Part shown: positions 24,298-33,589 of the stretch, in pieces | How the letters are laid out: every line of letters begins with the position of its first letter | Numbering within the stretch: the first letter of the stretch is position 1 | Assembly: GCF_039541915.1 (NCBI RefSeq) | Contig: NZ_BAABHD010000070.1 | Span: forward strand, 1 to 53,062 | Reading direction: 5' to 3' | Source: Nibrella saemangeumensis | GTDB lineage: Bacteria; Bacteroidota; Bacteroidia; Cytophagales; Spirosomataceae | DNA length: 53,062 nt | Notes under the pieces: model-generated | Seen by the model: only the letters and a program-made list of their open reading frames with translations | The model's database searches: none | Told to the model about the DNA's origin: nothing | Translations under genes and position numbers: made by a program

Positions 24298-25341
24298 ATG
24301 AAAATCAGCTTCTTCTTCGTTATCCTGCTTACCGCCGGTGCCGTTCAGGCCCAACCGCCAATCCCCAAACTCCCCTCCTCGCCCACGGCGATTGTAGTCG
24401 ATAGCCGGGACAACCTCATCATTCACGCGTATATGGGCCGGATGCTTAAACTCAGCCCCGACGGTACGCTGTCGGTCATTACCGACGATATCCGCAAAAA
24501 CACCAGGTCCCCCTACCCCAAGTGTTCGGCCATGGCCATCGACAGCCGGGATAACATCTATATGGCCGACAATGAGATGATCTGGAAAATGACGCCCGAC
24601 GGGAAAGTCAGCCCCTTTGCCGGAGTGCCGTTTACCACTACCGTCAAGGATGGCCCCCTGGCAACGGCCCAGTTCCGCAGCATCGAGTACCTGGAGACTG
24701 ACCCGGCCGGCAATATCTACGTGACCGAGCGGGATAACACCAACAAAGACAACCTGGGTGACTTTTACCTCATCCGTAAAATCGACACGAACGGTCAGGT
24801 GGCTACGTTGCTCAACACCCGCGAAAACCCGGCGCTCAAATCCAGATGGATTGCCGGTATGGGCGTCGACCCCAAAGGCAATTTGTACGTCAGCGACGGC
24901 AGTGGTCGATGTATCAAAAAAGTGGAGCCCAACGGTACCATCAGTACGGTGGCCGGCCTGTGCGGCAAGCGGGAGTTTCACCCCGTCTACGTACAGGGCG
25001 ACATCAGCAAGGCTGAATTAATGGCTCCCGAGGACATTCTCATCAATCGCAACGGCGACGTCATTTTCGCCGACGGACGGCTGAACCGCATCATCCGGGT
25101 AGCCAACGGAACCGTAGCGACGCTGGCCGGCAACAGCGAGATTCAGCCGAATAACGTCAATATGGGCGGCCGCTCCAAAGAAGGGTATAAGGATGGGAAG
25201 GCGCTGACGGCCCTGTTCAACTTTCCGCAGCGCTGCGCCATTGCCATCGACAGCCGGCAGCACATCTACATCCTCGACGGCGGCAACGACTGCATCCGGC
25301 GCTTATCTGCCGATGGGGTGGTTACCACGGTGGCCAAATAG
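24298..25341 (+). CDS. Secreted NHL-repeat beta-propeller protein
   Basis: A 347-aa protein from ATG 24298 with signal peptide ISFFFVILLTAGAVQAQ; a TTG at 24283 adds five residues and is unlikely. At least five NHL-type blades are visible by their xDxxGNxYVxD/xxxxIRK pattern: AIDSRDNIYMADN, DPAGNIYVTERDN, DPKGNLYVSDGSGRCIKKV, NRNGDVIFADGRLNRIIRV and AIDSRQHIYILDGGNDCIRRL. Each is followed by a TLAG/TVAG-type turn. NHL propellers bind proteins, sugars or nucleic acids, or act as lyases and lactonases; no catalytic set is evident. It probably works in the periplasm or outside the cell. Confidence 0.88.
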   Translation: MKISFFFVILLTAGAVQAQPPIPKLPSSPTAIVVDSRDNLIIHAYMGRMLKLSPDGTLSVITDDIRKNTRSPYPKCSAMAIDSRDNIYMADNEMIWKMTPDGKVSPFAGVPFTTTVKDGPLATAQFRSIEYLETDPAGNIYVTERDNTNKDNLGDFYLIRKIDTNGQVATLLNTRENPALKSRWIAGMGVDPKGNLYVSDGSGRCIKKVEPNGTISTVAGLCGKREFHPVYVQGDISKAELMAPEDILINRNGDVIFADGRLNRIIRVANGTVATLAGNSEIQPNNVNMGGRSKEGYKDGKALTALFNFPQRCAIAIDSRQHIYILDGGNDCIRRLSADGVVTTVAK

Positions 25342-25472
25342 CGAAAGCCAAAATCGACGAACGGAGGCCCCTGTACGAAATAACGGGTATAGCTGCATAC
25401 AAATTCGCCAACGGCTCCGCTGGCGTGAAAAACGTTCATACATTTACGAAGTAGCTGACCGCGAACGCTCCT

Positions 25473-26228
25473 ATGCCTGTCACACCCGATCAACCTATGA
25501 AACCTAAAAAGCGACCTATACGAAACATTTTAAGAACGGTCTGGGTAGCGGGCGGATTATTCTTTACGGCATGGTTGTTTTATTCCTATCAGTCGCACAA
25601 CGTTGACGTACGGTTTCTTCAGGATAGCAGGCAGACAAACGTCGACGAAACCAGTGACTTTTATGTGTTTACACCCACTGCCGCGTTCAAGGACGTTTTG
25701 ATTTTTTATCCGGGTGCTATGGTTGACCCGAAAGCGTATGTGCCGCTTTGCCGGAGCCTTGCAGACAACAACGTAAAAGTCTATGTAATCAAAATGCCTT
25801 TTCGGCTTGCTTCAAAAGGGTATACCAAGCCTAAGGCATTAGGCCTGTTTGCCGACACATCAAAGACCTATATTTTGGCAGGGCATTCGCAAGGGGCAAA
25901 AATGGCGGCCCAATTCGTGTATGAAAATCCGGCTTTAATCGACAAATTGATATTGATAGCCACTAGCCACCCAAGAGATATATCCCTGGCAAACAGCAAA
26001 ATACCCATCCTGAAGATTTATGGCTCATCCGACGGCGTTGCCGACGAAGAGGCTATTCTGAACAACAAAGCCAAACTACCGGCATCCACAAAATTTGTCC
26101 GGCTAGCGGGAGCAAATCATGCGCAGTTCGGCTATTACGGATTCCAGTTGGGCGACAATACAGCCACCATTAGCCGTGAGCAACAGCAAATCGAAACACG
26201 GAGCACTATGCTGGAATTTCTGAGATAG
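25473..26228 (+). CDS. Alpha/beta hydrolase with N-terminal membrane anchor
   Basis: A 251-aa protein with a single N-terminal hydrophobic segment (TVWVAGGLFFTAWLFYSY, about residues 23-40) and an alpha/beta-hydrolase domain facing outward. The nucleophile elbow is GHSQG (about residue 141), Asp is in IYGSSDGVAD and His in GANHAQFG, so the triad is complete. The arrangement resembles small chlorophyllase/dienelactone-hydrolase-like enzymes of Gram-positive and Bacteroidota species. ATG 25497 is an alternative start eight codons in. The preceding spacer (25342-25472) holds no recognised gene. Confidence 0.85.
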   Translation: MPVTPDQPMKPKKRPIRNILRTVWVAGGLFFTAWLFYSYQSHNVDVRFLQDSRQTNVDETSDFYVFTPTAAFKDVLIFYPGAMVDPKAYVPLCRSLADNNVKVYVIKMPFRLASKGYTKPKALGLFADTSKTYILAGHSQGAKMAAQFVYENPALIDKLILIATSHPRDISLANSKIPILKIYGSSDGVADEEAILNNKAKLPASTKFVRLAGANHAQFGYYGFQLGDNTATISREQQQIETRSTMLEFLR

Positions 26229-26379
26229 TCAAACTAAGGCAGATTATGCGGCTGATGAACGTATAATCACCAACCGTAAACTAACTGGCTTGTCTATAAG
26301 CAACATAAGGTTTGTATATTTACTCAGGGTGTGTACCCCAATACCGTAGCGTTAGAACCATTAAGAGGAGGCATACATC

Positions 26380-27540
26380 ATGCTGTACCTATCCGGAATC
26401 ATTCTCTCCTTCTTCCTTTCTTTTGTGTTGATAACCAAAAGAAACAAAACGCAGGCCGACTACGTACTGGTAACCTGGCTAAGCGTAACCGGCTTTCATC
26501 TGCTCACCTTTTACCTGGCGTATACCAATCAGGCTTCCGTTTACCCTACGCTTATTGGGCTTGGCATTCCATTACCGCTGGTACAAGGGCCTTTTTTGTA
26601 TTTATATACCACCCTGCAAACTTCTTCTGCTTCCTTTACGAAGAAACAGGTACTCCATTTTCTGCCCCTGCTTTTATCATACGGGCTGTTCGGTGAGTTT
26701 TTCTTTTTGACATTCGACCAGAAAGTTGCCTTATTCCAGCAGAAAGGACAGGGCTTTGAAATACCCAGTCTGATCAATTTATACGCCATCTATCTATCCG
26801 GGATTGTATACGCAAGCCTGTCCGTGGTTCGCTTAGTGAGTTATCGAAAGACCCTGGTTCACCAGTTTTCCAATACAGAACGAATCAATTTCAACTGGCT
26901 ATTGTATCTGATCATCTGGATTGCAGCCATTTGGGTCGTGATTCTCTTTGTTCAGGAAGATACCCTGATATTCGGAACGGCTGCCCTGTTTGTGCTGTGG
27001 CTGGGTTATTTTGGCATCCGGCAGGTGCAGGTATTCAATCAGGGTTCTCCGCAACCGCAACGGATACCGGTAGCCACCGGCGATGCACCTGAAACCGATG
27101 GTAGCGCAGACGATTCGGTAATGGATTCTCCAACCCTGGACGATACCAGCCCGGTAAAGTACCAGAAATCGACCTTAAGCGAGGAGGATGCGTCGCTGAT
27201 TCACGAGCGACTGAACGTGCTGATGGCCGAACAGAAGCCCTATACCAACCCGGACCTGACCCTGAACGATTTAGCCAGGAGCCTGGGCGTTCACCCCAAC
27301 CACCTGTCGCAGGTCATCAACTCAAAAGAAAACAAAAGCTTTTATGACCTGGTGAACGAAAAACGCATCGAGGAATTCATCAGGCTGATCTCGCAGGACA
27401 CCCACCAGTTGTATACGCTGGTATCCGTGGCCTATGACTGCGGCTTTAACTCCAAAGCATCGTTTAACCGGAACTTTAAGAAATACACCGGGCTTACCCC
27501 GTCTGATTACGTAAAAGAAACCAGCAGACAGGCCGCTTAA
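26380..27540 (+). CDS. Membrane-bound AraC-family regulator (7TM + HTH)
   Basis: A 386-aa protein with seven hydrophobic segments in the first 220 residues, a polar linker, and a C-terminal AraC/XylS DNA-binding domain. The two helix-turn-helix units are recognisable in LTLNDLARSLGVHPNHLSQVINSKENKSF and in VAYDCGFNSKASFNRNFKKYTGLTPSDYVKE. This one-component layout, in which the membrane part senses an unknown signal and the DNA-binding domain acts at the membrane, is frequent in Bacteroidota. ATG 26380 has a strong AGAGGAGG-like ribosome-binding site at 26364-26371, rare in this phylum. The natural target could be the hydrolase gene downstream (27697), inferred from position only. Confidence 0.92.
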   Translation: MLYLSGIILSFFLSFVLITKRNKTQADYVLVTWLSVTGFHLLTFYLAYTNQASVYPTLIGLGIPLPLVQGPFLYLYTTLQTSSASFTKKQVLHFLPLLLSYGLFGEFFFLTFDQKVALFQQKGQGFEIPSLINLYAIYLSGIVYASLSVVRLVSYRKTLVHQFSNTERINFNWLLYLIIWIAAIWVVILFVQEDTLIFGTAALFVLWLGYFGIRQVQVFNQGSPQPQRIPVATGDAPETDGSADDSVMDSPTLDDTSPVKYQKSTLSEEDASLIHERLNVLMAEQKPYTNPDLTLNDLARSLGVHPNHLSQVINSKENKSFYDLVNEKRIEEFIRLISQDTHQLYTLVSVAYDCGFNSKASFNRNFKKYTGLTPSDYVKETSRQAA

Positions 27541-27663
27541 CAGGTACCATTCCTCATTGACAAGGTATCATCACTCAGGATCAGTTGATTATCAGAACTT
27601 TACACCCCAATCACAAACAGGTCTCATCCTTCACGGTAAGTCGTTTCGCCGAAATGTCGCTTC

Positions 27664-27671
27664 TACTTTTG
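27664..27671 (+). promoter_or_regulatory. -7 box upstream of the lipoprotein hydrolase gene
   Basis: TACTTTTG fits TAnnTTTG and lies 26 bp before ATG 27697. A TTTCG at 27644-27648 could be a weak -33 element. Confidence 0.5.
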
Positions 27672-27696
27672 CATCGTTATCTAAACACACCGCAAA

Positions 27697-28707
27697 ATGA
27701 AAGCGAAACAAACACTTTTCACACTGGCATTAAGTGCCCTCCTGTTCGTCTCCTGCAAAGAGGAGCGATTCATTGATCAACCCGGCAACCTCGTCCCAAA
27801 AACCGTGGACCAGGACGCCGGCCTTCCGGCCATCACCGTCAACGGTGCCAGACTCCATTCCGAAGCCTTTGGCCATCCGGACAGTCCCATGATTGTGGCC
27901 ATTCATGGTGGCCCCGGCGGTGACTACCGCTACCTGTTAAACCTCAAACAGCTGGCCGAACATGGGTACCGGGTCGTGTTTTACGACCAGCGCGGTTCGG
28001 GCCTGTCGCAGCGTTTCCCCGAAAAGTCTTATACTGCATTAGGGGCCAAAGCCGTAGATCTGATGTATGACGACTTGAGGGGAGTGATTGCCCATTACCG
28101 GACCAGTTCCAGCCAAAAGGTATTTCTGCTTGGCTATTCCTGGGGAGGTATCCTGGCAGCGGGCTATGCCGGCAAGCATCCGGAGGCCATACAGGGCCTG
28201 GTCGTTTGCGAACCCGGCGGTCTGCGCTGGGATGATATTATGACCTTCGTGTCAAAATCCCGATCGTTCAATCCCTGGAGCGAATCGCTGAACAACGCAT
28301 CCTACCTCGATCAGTTTACCGCCGGCAAGGAAGACCAGCACGATATACTGGATCATAAGTTGGCCCTGCAATCCGCTAAGGATGAGGTTACCGGCGAAGA
28401 CAATACAACACCGGGGAGTTTCTGGCGGTCGGGTGCCGTCATTAACACGGCCCTTTTTAAAGTTGGCCGAACCTATAAGCCTGACTTCACGAAAGGACTA
28501 AGCCGTTTCAGCACGCCAGTGCTGTTCCTATACAGTGACCAGAACAAAGCCTATCCGCCCGCCTGGGCGCAGCGCATATCCGGTGCGTTTCCGTCGGCCG
28601 ATCTTTTCCAGGTATCGGGCGTAGGACATACCGGCATTGTCAAGGATAAAACGACCTGGCAGCAGGTGACCCTGCCTAAAATGCTCAATTACTTTAAAAC
28701 ACGATAA
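27697..28707 (+). CDS. Alpha/beta hydrolase lipoprotein, proline iminopeptidase-like
   Basis: A 336-aa protein with a lipoprotein signal peptide and lipobox LFVSC (Cys20), so it is anchored in the envelope. The peptidase S33 features are clear: oxyanion motif HGGPGGDYRYLL, YDQRGSGLSQR, nucleophile elbow GYSWGG, Asp in FLYSDQNKAYPP and His in GVGHTGIV. Cytoplasmic prolyl aminopeptidases share these motifs, but membrane-anchored homologues with unknown substrates are common in this phylum. The beta-barrel-like gene follows after 24 bp, so the two form a likely operon. Confidence 0.9.
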   Translation: MKAKQTLFTLALSALLFVSCKEERFIDQPGNLVPKTVDQDAGLPAITVNGARLHSEAFGHPDSPMIVAIHGGPGGDYRYLLNLKQLAEHGYRVVFYDQRGSGLSQRFPEKSYTALGAKAVDLMYDDLRGVIAHYRTSSSQKVFLLGYSWGGILAAGYAGKHPEAIQGLVVCEPGGLRWDDIMTFVSKSRSFNPWSESLNNASYLDQFTAGKEDQHDILDHKLALQSAKDEVTGEDNTTPGSFWRSGAVINTALFKVGRTYKPDFTKGLSRFSTPVLFLYSDQNKAYPPAWAQRISGAFPSADLFQVSGVGHTGIVKDKTTWQQVTLPKMLNYFKTR

Positions 28708-28731
28708 ACCACACCATAAAATTTAAACATC

Positions 28732-29406
28732 ATGAACCGTTTTACTACATCAATATTAGTACTGGCTCTTACTTGCCTTTTCAGTTCGGCACAGGCCCAA
28801 ACCATCAACTGGGGTAGCCTGAAAGCAGAAAACAAACAACTCATTACCGTCAACGCCGGTTTGGAATACGGCGCTGTGTATGGGATAGGCTACGGGTACA
28901 AGATTAACAACAGGCTATTCCCGATTATTGCTACTGTGGAGTACTCCGCACCGACCGGCGATAAACCGTATGATGATTTCAAGACGAAAATCGGCGGTCA
29001 GATCCGATGGGTCAAGCTGAACAACTTCCAGTTCAGTACCAAACTGCACGGGGTGTTCCGCAGCTACCAGAATGAGTTGGTCCGGATGCTAAATTTCGGG
29101 AGTGATCTGTCGGGGATTGCCGGCTACTATCGTCCCAACTGGTTTGTGGCCGGTGAATTGGGTTTTGACAAAGCAATTGTCACGCATTTCGATCATTCCC
29201 AGGCGTATAGAGAGCAATATCCGGGCGTGGTGGATGGCTGGTACGAACCGGCAACGGGCGGAAACCTGTATTATGGGCTACAGACCGGTGTTTCCTTCAG
29301 ACGGCACGATATCTCGGTTCGGGCCGGAAAACTGCTAAGGCAGGATTTCAAAACCGCGCCCATGTTACCGTTTTACGGCCAGTTAGGCTATACCATCAGA
29401 TTCTGA
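28732..29406 (+). CDS. Outer-membrane beta-barrel-like protein
   Basis: A 224-aa protein with a signal peptide (LVLALTCLFSSAQAQ). The mature part alternates polar and aromatic/hydrophobic residues (LITVNAGLEYGAVYGIGYGYKI, FQFSTKLHGVFRSY, YYGLQTGVSFRRHDISVRAG) and ends in LGYTIRF, with the C-terminal Phe typical of outer-membrane barrels. The family was not recognised. It is the second gene after the lipoprotein hydrolase and is closed by the terminator at 29427-29462. Confidence 0.75.
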   Translation: MNRFTTSILVLALTCLFSSAQAQTINWGSLKAENKQLITVNAGLEYGAVYGIGYGYKINNRLFPIIATVEYSAPTGDKPYDDFKTKIGGQIRWVKLNNFQFSTKLHGVFRSYQNELVRMLNFGSDLSGIAGYYRPNWFVAGELGFDKAIVTHFDHSQAYREQYPGVVDGWYEPATGGNLYYGLQTGVSFRRHDISVRAGKLLRQDFKTAPMLPFYGQLGYTIRF

Positions 29407-29426
29407 TCACCTGTTGATTTTACATA

Positions 29427-29462
29427 AGAAAGCGAGCTGGTGCAGCACCGGCTCGCTTTCTT
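29427..29462. terminator. Bidirectional hairpin terminator
   Basis: Perfect 12-bp arms AAGAAAGCGAGC (29427-29438) and GCTCGCTTTCTT (29451-29462), with a short inner GGTGC/GCACC stem in the loop. It sits between the convergent barrel and DUF4386 genes. Confidence 0.88.
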
Positions 29463-29495
29463 GTAGTTGATAGCCAGACCAAATTAAAGCTGATT

Positions 29496-30212
29496 TTAAA
29501 ATTCAGCGGACGCTGACTGAAAGCGAGGCTGCTTTGTTTTACCGCCTTTTATCAGCAACCAGACGGCCAGCGCCAGTTCGCCCAGCGCCATCGGCAGACT
29601 TAACGCCATTTCAACCGTTCCTTTATACTGCCCGTAATCGGGTACAGCCAGATTTGCCAGATTGCTAAGGAAATAACACAGACCGGCAAAAAGCGCTAAC
29701 CCGGCCAGTACCTTTGGCACAAACCGGGACATGAGCGCCAGGTACCCAAGCAGCGTCAGGTGGAAACCAAACACCACTAAGCCCAACGACCACACATCCT
29801 GAAAAGCGTTCAGGCTCCGCATAATCAGACTTTCGGCTGGGGCGGCATCGTTTAATAGCGGTAAGACAGCCAGCAGATTCATCAGGGCAATTCCTAAAAA
29901 TGGAGCGTAGATGATGCGCAGCCAGGCCGTTAACAAAGACAAGGCTTCATCGACTGGCTTAAAAAAGTAGTAGAGCGCCCAGGCAACCACCACGTCCAGC
30001 AGCATAATCACCAGAAAGGCCACAATCACCCACCGGAACAAATAGGCCGACTGGTTCAGGTTCGTTACCGTGGCGGCCCCATCACCGGCCACATAGATGC
30101 TGCCAAATCCGTAGCCGTAGCCAAACCCGGCCACGATGGCCATGGCTACCAGTGAATATCCGGCTACCAACGCCATCCGTCGTTGCACTGCGGGAGTTAT
30201 ATCGTTCATCAT
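29496..30212 (-). CDS. DUF4386 family membrane protein
   Basis: A 238-aa integral membrane protein with about six hydrophobic segments. The family is recognisable from the N-terminal RMALVAGYSLVAMAIVAGF, the NLNQSAYLFRWVIVAFLVIMLLDVVVAWALYYFFKPV block (residues about 48-85) and the later GLVVFGFHLTLLGYL. DUF4386 proteins have no established function. It is divergent from the MFS gene at 30369; the 156-bp gap must contain both promoters. Confidence 0.9.
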   Translation of the reverse strand: MMNDITPAVQRRMALVAGYSLVAMAIVAGFGYGYGFGSIYVAGDGAATVTNLNQSAYLFRWVIVAFLVIMLLDVVVAWALYYFFKPVDEALSLLTAWLRIIYAPFLGIALMNLLAVLPLLNDAAPAESLIMRSLNAFQDVWSLGLVVFGFHLTLLGYLALMSRFVPKVLAGLALFAGLCYFLSNLANLAVPDYGQYKGTVEMALSLPMALGELALAVWLLIKGGKTKQPRFQSASAEF

Positions 30213-30368
30213 TGCCTTTTACTCAGTGGTTTATGGTACACTATTAAGACCTGCCAAATATACGCGCATTGGCTTCTGGTACGAAAGCAGTTGCCTTCCA
30301 CTTACTTTGAATTTGTCCGTTTACTAAACCAGCCTTCCAATTCTGCCCTGAAACAGCCATTTTGCGGA

Positions 30369-31610
30369 ATGGTCGGGCAAACGTTGCGTCTATATCGGAA
30401 TGCGTACCGGGGCTTTTCGCCCTCGGTATGGCTGCTGGCGGTGGTGATGTTCATCAACCGCAGCGGCACCATGGTATTGCCGTATCTGACGCTGTACCTG
30501 ACGCAGCATCTGCACTACAGCGTCACCGATGCGGGTATTATTATGGCCGTGTATGGAACCGGGGCACTGGCCGGTACTTACCTCGGAGGCCGCCTGACGG
30601 ATCGCTTCGGCTTCTACCCAATTCAGTTTTTCAGCTTACTGCTGGCGGGTATCTTCCTGCTGGTGCTCCAGTATGTACACAGCTTTGCCGGCATCTGCGT
30701 GAGTGTGTTCCTGTTTACGCTGGTGGGCGATGCCTTCCGACCGGCCAACTCAGCCGCTATCGCCTGGTACAGCAAGCCCGAAGACCGCACCCGCGCCTAT
30801 TCGCTCAACCGGCTGGCCATCAACCTGGGCTGGTCCATAGGCGGTGGCATCGGCGGCTACCTGGCCTCCATCGATTATAGCCTGCTGTTCTGGGTCGACG
30901 GGCTGACCTGCATTGTGGCGGCTCTGGTGCTGCGTGTTATGTTGCCGGTCCCGGCGGGCAAACCAGTAGAAGCGCACGAATCGGGCGCCGTAGCTGCCCC
31001 TGTACGGTCACCGTACCAGGACCGTTTCTTCATGGCGTTTCTGGTCTTCACGACCTTGTTTGCCATGGCCTTCTTTCAGATATTTACCATGGCCCCGCTG
31101 TATTACAAGGAGGTACTCCAATTTAGTGAACGCACTATCGGTGCGCTGATGACCATGAACGGGCTGATGGTGGCTTTCGTGGAAATGGCGCTGATCTATG
31201 CCCTGGAACGCCGGTTTGGACCGCGCAAGATGGGGCTAATTGCCTGTGGTTCGCTGCTGACAGGTCTGGCCTACCTGCTGCTGATCGCCGGACTATGGCC
31301 AGGTTGGGCGTTTATTTCCATGATCGTGCTCACCTTCAGCGAAATGCTGGCCATGCCGTTTATGCAGTCCTTCGCCGTGAGTCGCTCCGATGTCCAGAAC
31401 CGGGGGCAGTATATGGCGCTGTACTCCATGGCTTACGCGTTTGCCCAGATCACCGCCCCGGCCATAGGATCCCAACTTGTGGCGCTGGCCGGGTTTACTA
31501 CCTTATGGCTCGTGCTGGCCGGCTTTGCCTTCTTGTCTGCGGCTGGTTTTGTGTGGCTGGGGCAACGGTCCCTTACGGCCGTGCCAAACGTTGAACCCTC
31601 GACGATTTAA
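30369..31610 (+). CDS. MFS transporter (multidrug-efflux type)
   Basis: A 413-aa, 12-helix transporter. The MFS loop 2-3 motif GGRLTDRFGFYP (about residue 72) follows GAGTYLGG-like helix 2, and the second-half equivalent LERRFGPRKMG is present, so both bundles are complete. The closest appearance is MdtH/YfcJ-like drug exporters. A TTG far upstream (30183) would add 62 residues without hydrophobic character and overlap the divergent gene, so ATG 30369 (MVGQTLRLYRNAYRG) is the likely start. The hydrolase gene begins 2 bp after its stop, so they are cotranscribed. Confidence 0.9.
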   Translation: MVGQTLRLYRNAYRGFSPSVWLLAVVMFINRSGTMVLPYLTLYLTQHLHYSVTDAGIIMAVYGTGALAGTYLGGRLTDRFGFYPIQFFSLLLAGIFLLVLQYVHSFAGICVSVFLFTLVGDAFRPANSAAIAWYSKPEDRTRAYSLNRLAINLGWSIGGGIGGYLASIDYSLLFWVDGLTCIVAALVLRVMLPVPAGKPVEAHESGAVAAPVRSPYQDRFFMAFLVFTTLFAMAFFQIFTMAPLYYKEVLQFSERTIGALMTMNGLMVAFVEMALIYALERRFGPRKMGLIACGSLLTGLAYLLLIAGLWPGWAFISMIVLTFSEMLAMPFMQSFAVSRSDVQNRGQYMALYSMAYAFAQITAPAIGSQLVALAGFTTLWLVLAGFAFLSAAGFVWLGQRSLTAVPNVEPSTI

Positions 31611-31612
31611 CG

Positions 31613-32419
31613 ATGAGGAAAATCTTTATTCTCACTTTACTAATCCAGATCAGTGGTATGAATACACATGGGCAGGTACCGGTAAAAGCGGAGACGGTTC
31701 AACTAAACGGCATAGGTCTCTATTACGAAATTTATGGTCAGGGAGAACCCTTACTGCTGCTGCACGGCTGGACGCAATCGTCTCAATCCTGGAAAGAGCA
31801 TATTCCGGATTATGCCAGGCGTTTTCAGGTCATTGCCGTAGATTTAAGGGGTCACGGCAACACCAGTCCGCTCACCGCCGATTTTTCCATAAGAAAGGCG
31901 GCAGAGGATGTGCATGCGCTACTGAACCATCTGAAGCAGAAACCGGTAAAAGCGATAGGTCTGAGTTATGGCGGCATTATTCTACTGCAACTAGCTGCCA
32001 CTTACCCCCAGTTGATCGACGCTATGGTTACGATCGGCGCTGCTTACAACTACAGCGGGAAAGATAACCAGACGCAGCATGCGGCCATTTCATTTGAAAA
32101 CCTGCCCAGCGAGTTAGTCGATCAGCTAAAAGGGCTGCATCACCATGGCATGGCTCAGATCAAAGCCTTGTTTGATCCAGGTATCGATTACGAAATCCGC
32201 CTATCCAGTCAGGATTTGCAGAGAATACAGGCCAAAACTCTGGTGATTAGTGGCGATAACGACCAGGTTGCAATGGTGCATACCGCCTTCAAACTGCACC
32301 AGGTCATTCCCCATTCGCACTTATGGGTCATACCGAACGCCGGCCACACACCGATTTACGGGGAACAGAAAGAGGACTTTATACAGGTAACAACAAAGTT
32401 TTTATCCGACAGTCAGTAA
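31613..32419 (+). CDS. Secreted alpha/beta hydrolase
   Basis: A 268-aa protein with a short N-terminal signal (FILTLLIQISGMNTHGQ) and an alpha/beta-hydrolase domain of the haloperoxidase/esterase type: oxyanion LLLHGWTQSSQSW, DLRGHGNTSP, nucleophile elbow GLSYGG (near residue 124), Asp in VISGDNDQVAM and His in NAGHTPIYGE. Translational coupling to the MFS exporter (2-bp gap) suggests a joint role such as detoxification, in which hydrolysis and export deal with the same compound; this is inference. Confidence 0.9.
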   Translation: MRKIFILTLLIQISGMNTHGQVPVKAETVQLNGIGLYYEIYGQGEPLLLLHGWTQSSQSWKEHIPDYARRFQVIAVDLRGHGNTSPLTADFSIRKAAEDVHALLNHLKQKPVKAIGLSYGGIILLQLAATYPQLIDAMVTIGAAYNYSGKDNQTQHAAISFENLPSELVDQLKGLHHHGMAQIKALFDPGIDYEIRLSSQDLQRIQAKTLVISGDNDQVAMVHTAFKLHQVIPHSHLWVIPNAGHTPIYGEQKEDFIQVTTKFLSDSQ

Positions 32420-32503
32420 GGCCGAGCAGCGGTTTCGTCGGTTCAAAGGAAAGGTTATTCGGAAAAATATGGGTATTTGGTGTGTGCGTCTGCCCTTAAT
32501 TTT

Positions 32504-32511
32504 TAGTTTTG
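32504..32511 (+). promoter_or_regulatory. -7 box upstream of the oxidoreductase/PIG-L operon
   Basis: TAGTTTTG matches TAnnTTTG, 43 bp before ATG 32555. TTTG at 32476-32479 is a possible -33 element, although its spacing (24 bp) is slightly long. Confidence 0.5.
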
Positions 32512-32554
32512 GTACCGATAGTACATAAGTTCCTAACCTTTACCCTTGATACAG

Positions 32555-33577
32555 ATGAAAACCTTCAATGTAGGCATTATTGGCTACGGCTGGGTTGCGT
32601 CGGCCCATATTGCGGCCATCAACGCCAGCCCCCTCGCGCAGGTTACCGCCATCTACTCCTCCCGCCCGCTCAACGATGCGGAGGTCAGTACCCAATGGGG
32701 ATCTACCATCCGCACCTACACCGACCTGGATGCCATGCTGGCCGACCCCGATCTCCACATTGTTTCCATTTGCAGCTACCCGTATCAGCACAAAGACCAC
32801 GCTATTGCCGCAGCCAGGGCCGGTAAACACCTGATCATCGAAAAGCCGCTGGCTCTCTCCTGGGAAGACTGCCTGGCCGTAGAAGCCGCCGTGCAGGAAG
32901 CGGGCGTAAAAACCTGCTTCTGCTTTGAGTGCCGCTATTCGAGCCAGTTTAAGGCGACCAAAGCCGTTATCGACGAAGGGCTGCTGGGTGAACTACATTA
33001 CGGCGAGATTGACTATTACCACGGCATTGGCCCCTGGTACAGCCCTTTCCGCTGGAACATCCGTAAAGAGGCCGGGGGCAGTTCACTGCTCACCGCCGGT
33101 TGCCACGCCCTCGACGCGCTCCTCCTCTGCATGGGGACCGAGGTGGAAGAGGTAACCAGCTACGATACCAAATCGCGGAGCGAGTTCTTCAAGCCCTACG
33201 AATACCCCACCACCAGCGTCACGATCCTGAAGTTCCGGAACGGACGCATCGGCAAATGTGCGGCCGTGGTCGACTGCCTGCAGCCGTACTACTTCCATAC
33301 GCACCTCTGCGGCAGCGAAGGCAGTCTGCTCGATAATAAGTTTCATTCCATGAAATTAGGTACCAACCGGAACACCTGGAGTACCCTCGCCATGAACATG
33401 CTCGACTCCGGCGACGTCTCCGACCACCCGTACCTGACTCAGTTCAACACGTTTTTCCAGTCATTACTAGCCGGCACTGACATGCCGCTCACCACGTTGA
33501 GCGATGCCATGAAAACGCACGAAATCATCTTTGCCGCAGACCAGTCGGCGGCAACTGGTAAGCCGGTACGGTTGTAA
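32555..33577 (+). CDS. Gfo/Idh/MocA-family sugar oxidoreductase
   Basis: A 340-aa NAD(P)-dependent dehydrogenase. The Rossmann glycine motif GIIGYGWVASAHIAAI (residues 6-21) and the catalytic EKPLALSWEDC loop (Lys near residue 95) are clear, and GGSSLLTAGCHALDALL supplies the substrate-binding His near residue 185. The family oxidises or epimerises sugars and inositols; GH109 N-acetylgalactosaminidases share the fold. ATG 32555 is chosen over a TTG at 32546. It leads a four-gene operon with spacings of 12 bp, an 11-bp overlap and 24 bp, whose PIG-L and NagB-like members point to N-acetyl sugar metabolism. Confidence 0.9.
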   Translation: MKTFNVGIIGYGWVASAHIAAINASPLAQVTAIYSSRPLNDAEVSTQWGSTIRTYTDLDAMLADPDLHIVSICSYPYQHKDHAIAAARAGKHLIIEKPLALSWEDCLAVEAAVQEAGVKTCFCFECRYSSQFKATKAVIDEGLLGELHYGEIDYYHGIGPWYSPFRWNIRKEAGGSSLLTAGCHALDALLLCMGTEVEEVTSYDTKSRSEFFKPYEYPTTSVTILKFRNGRIGKCAAVVDCLQPYYFHTHLCGSEGSLLDNKFHSMKLGTNRNTWSTLAMNMLDSGDVSDHPYLTQFNTFFQSLLAGTDMPLTTLSDAMKTHEIIFAADQSAATGKPVRL

Positions 33578-33589
33578 GAACGGTACACC

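Noticed and set aside
24286..24981. 231-codon minus-strand frame over the NHL gene
   Set aside because: Antisense shadow of a repeat protein; its apparent periodicity mirrors the NHL blades.
25342..25472. Open stretch reading KAKIDERRPLYEITG after the NHL gene, reminiscent of a shikimate-kinase tail
   Set aside because: Only about ten residues resemble that family; too little for a pseudogene call.
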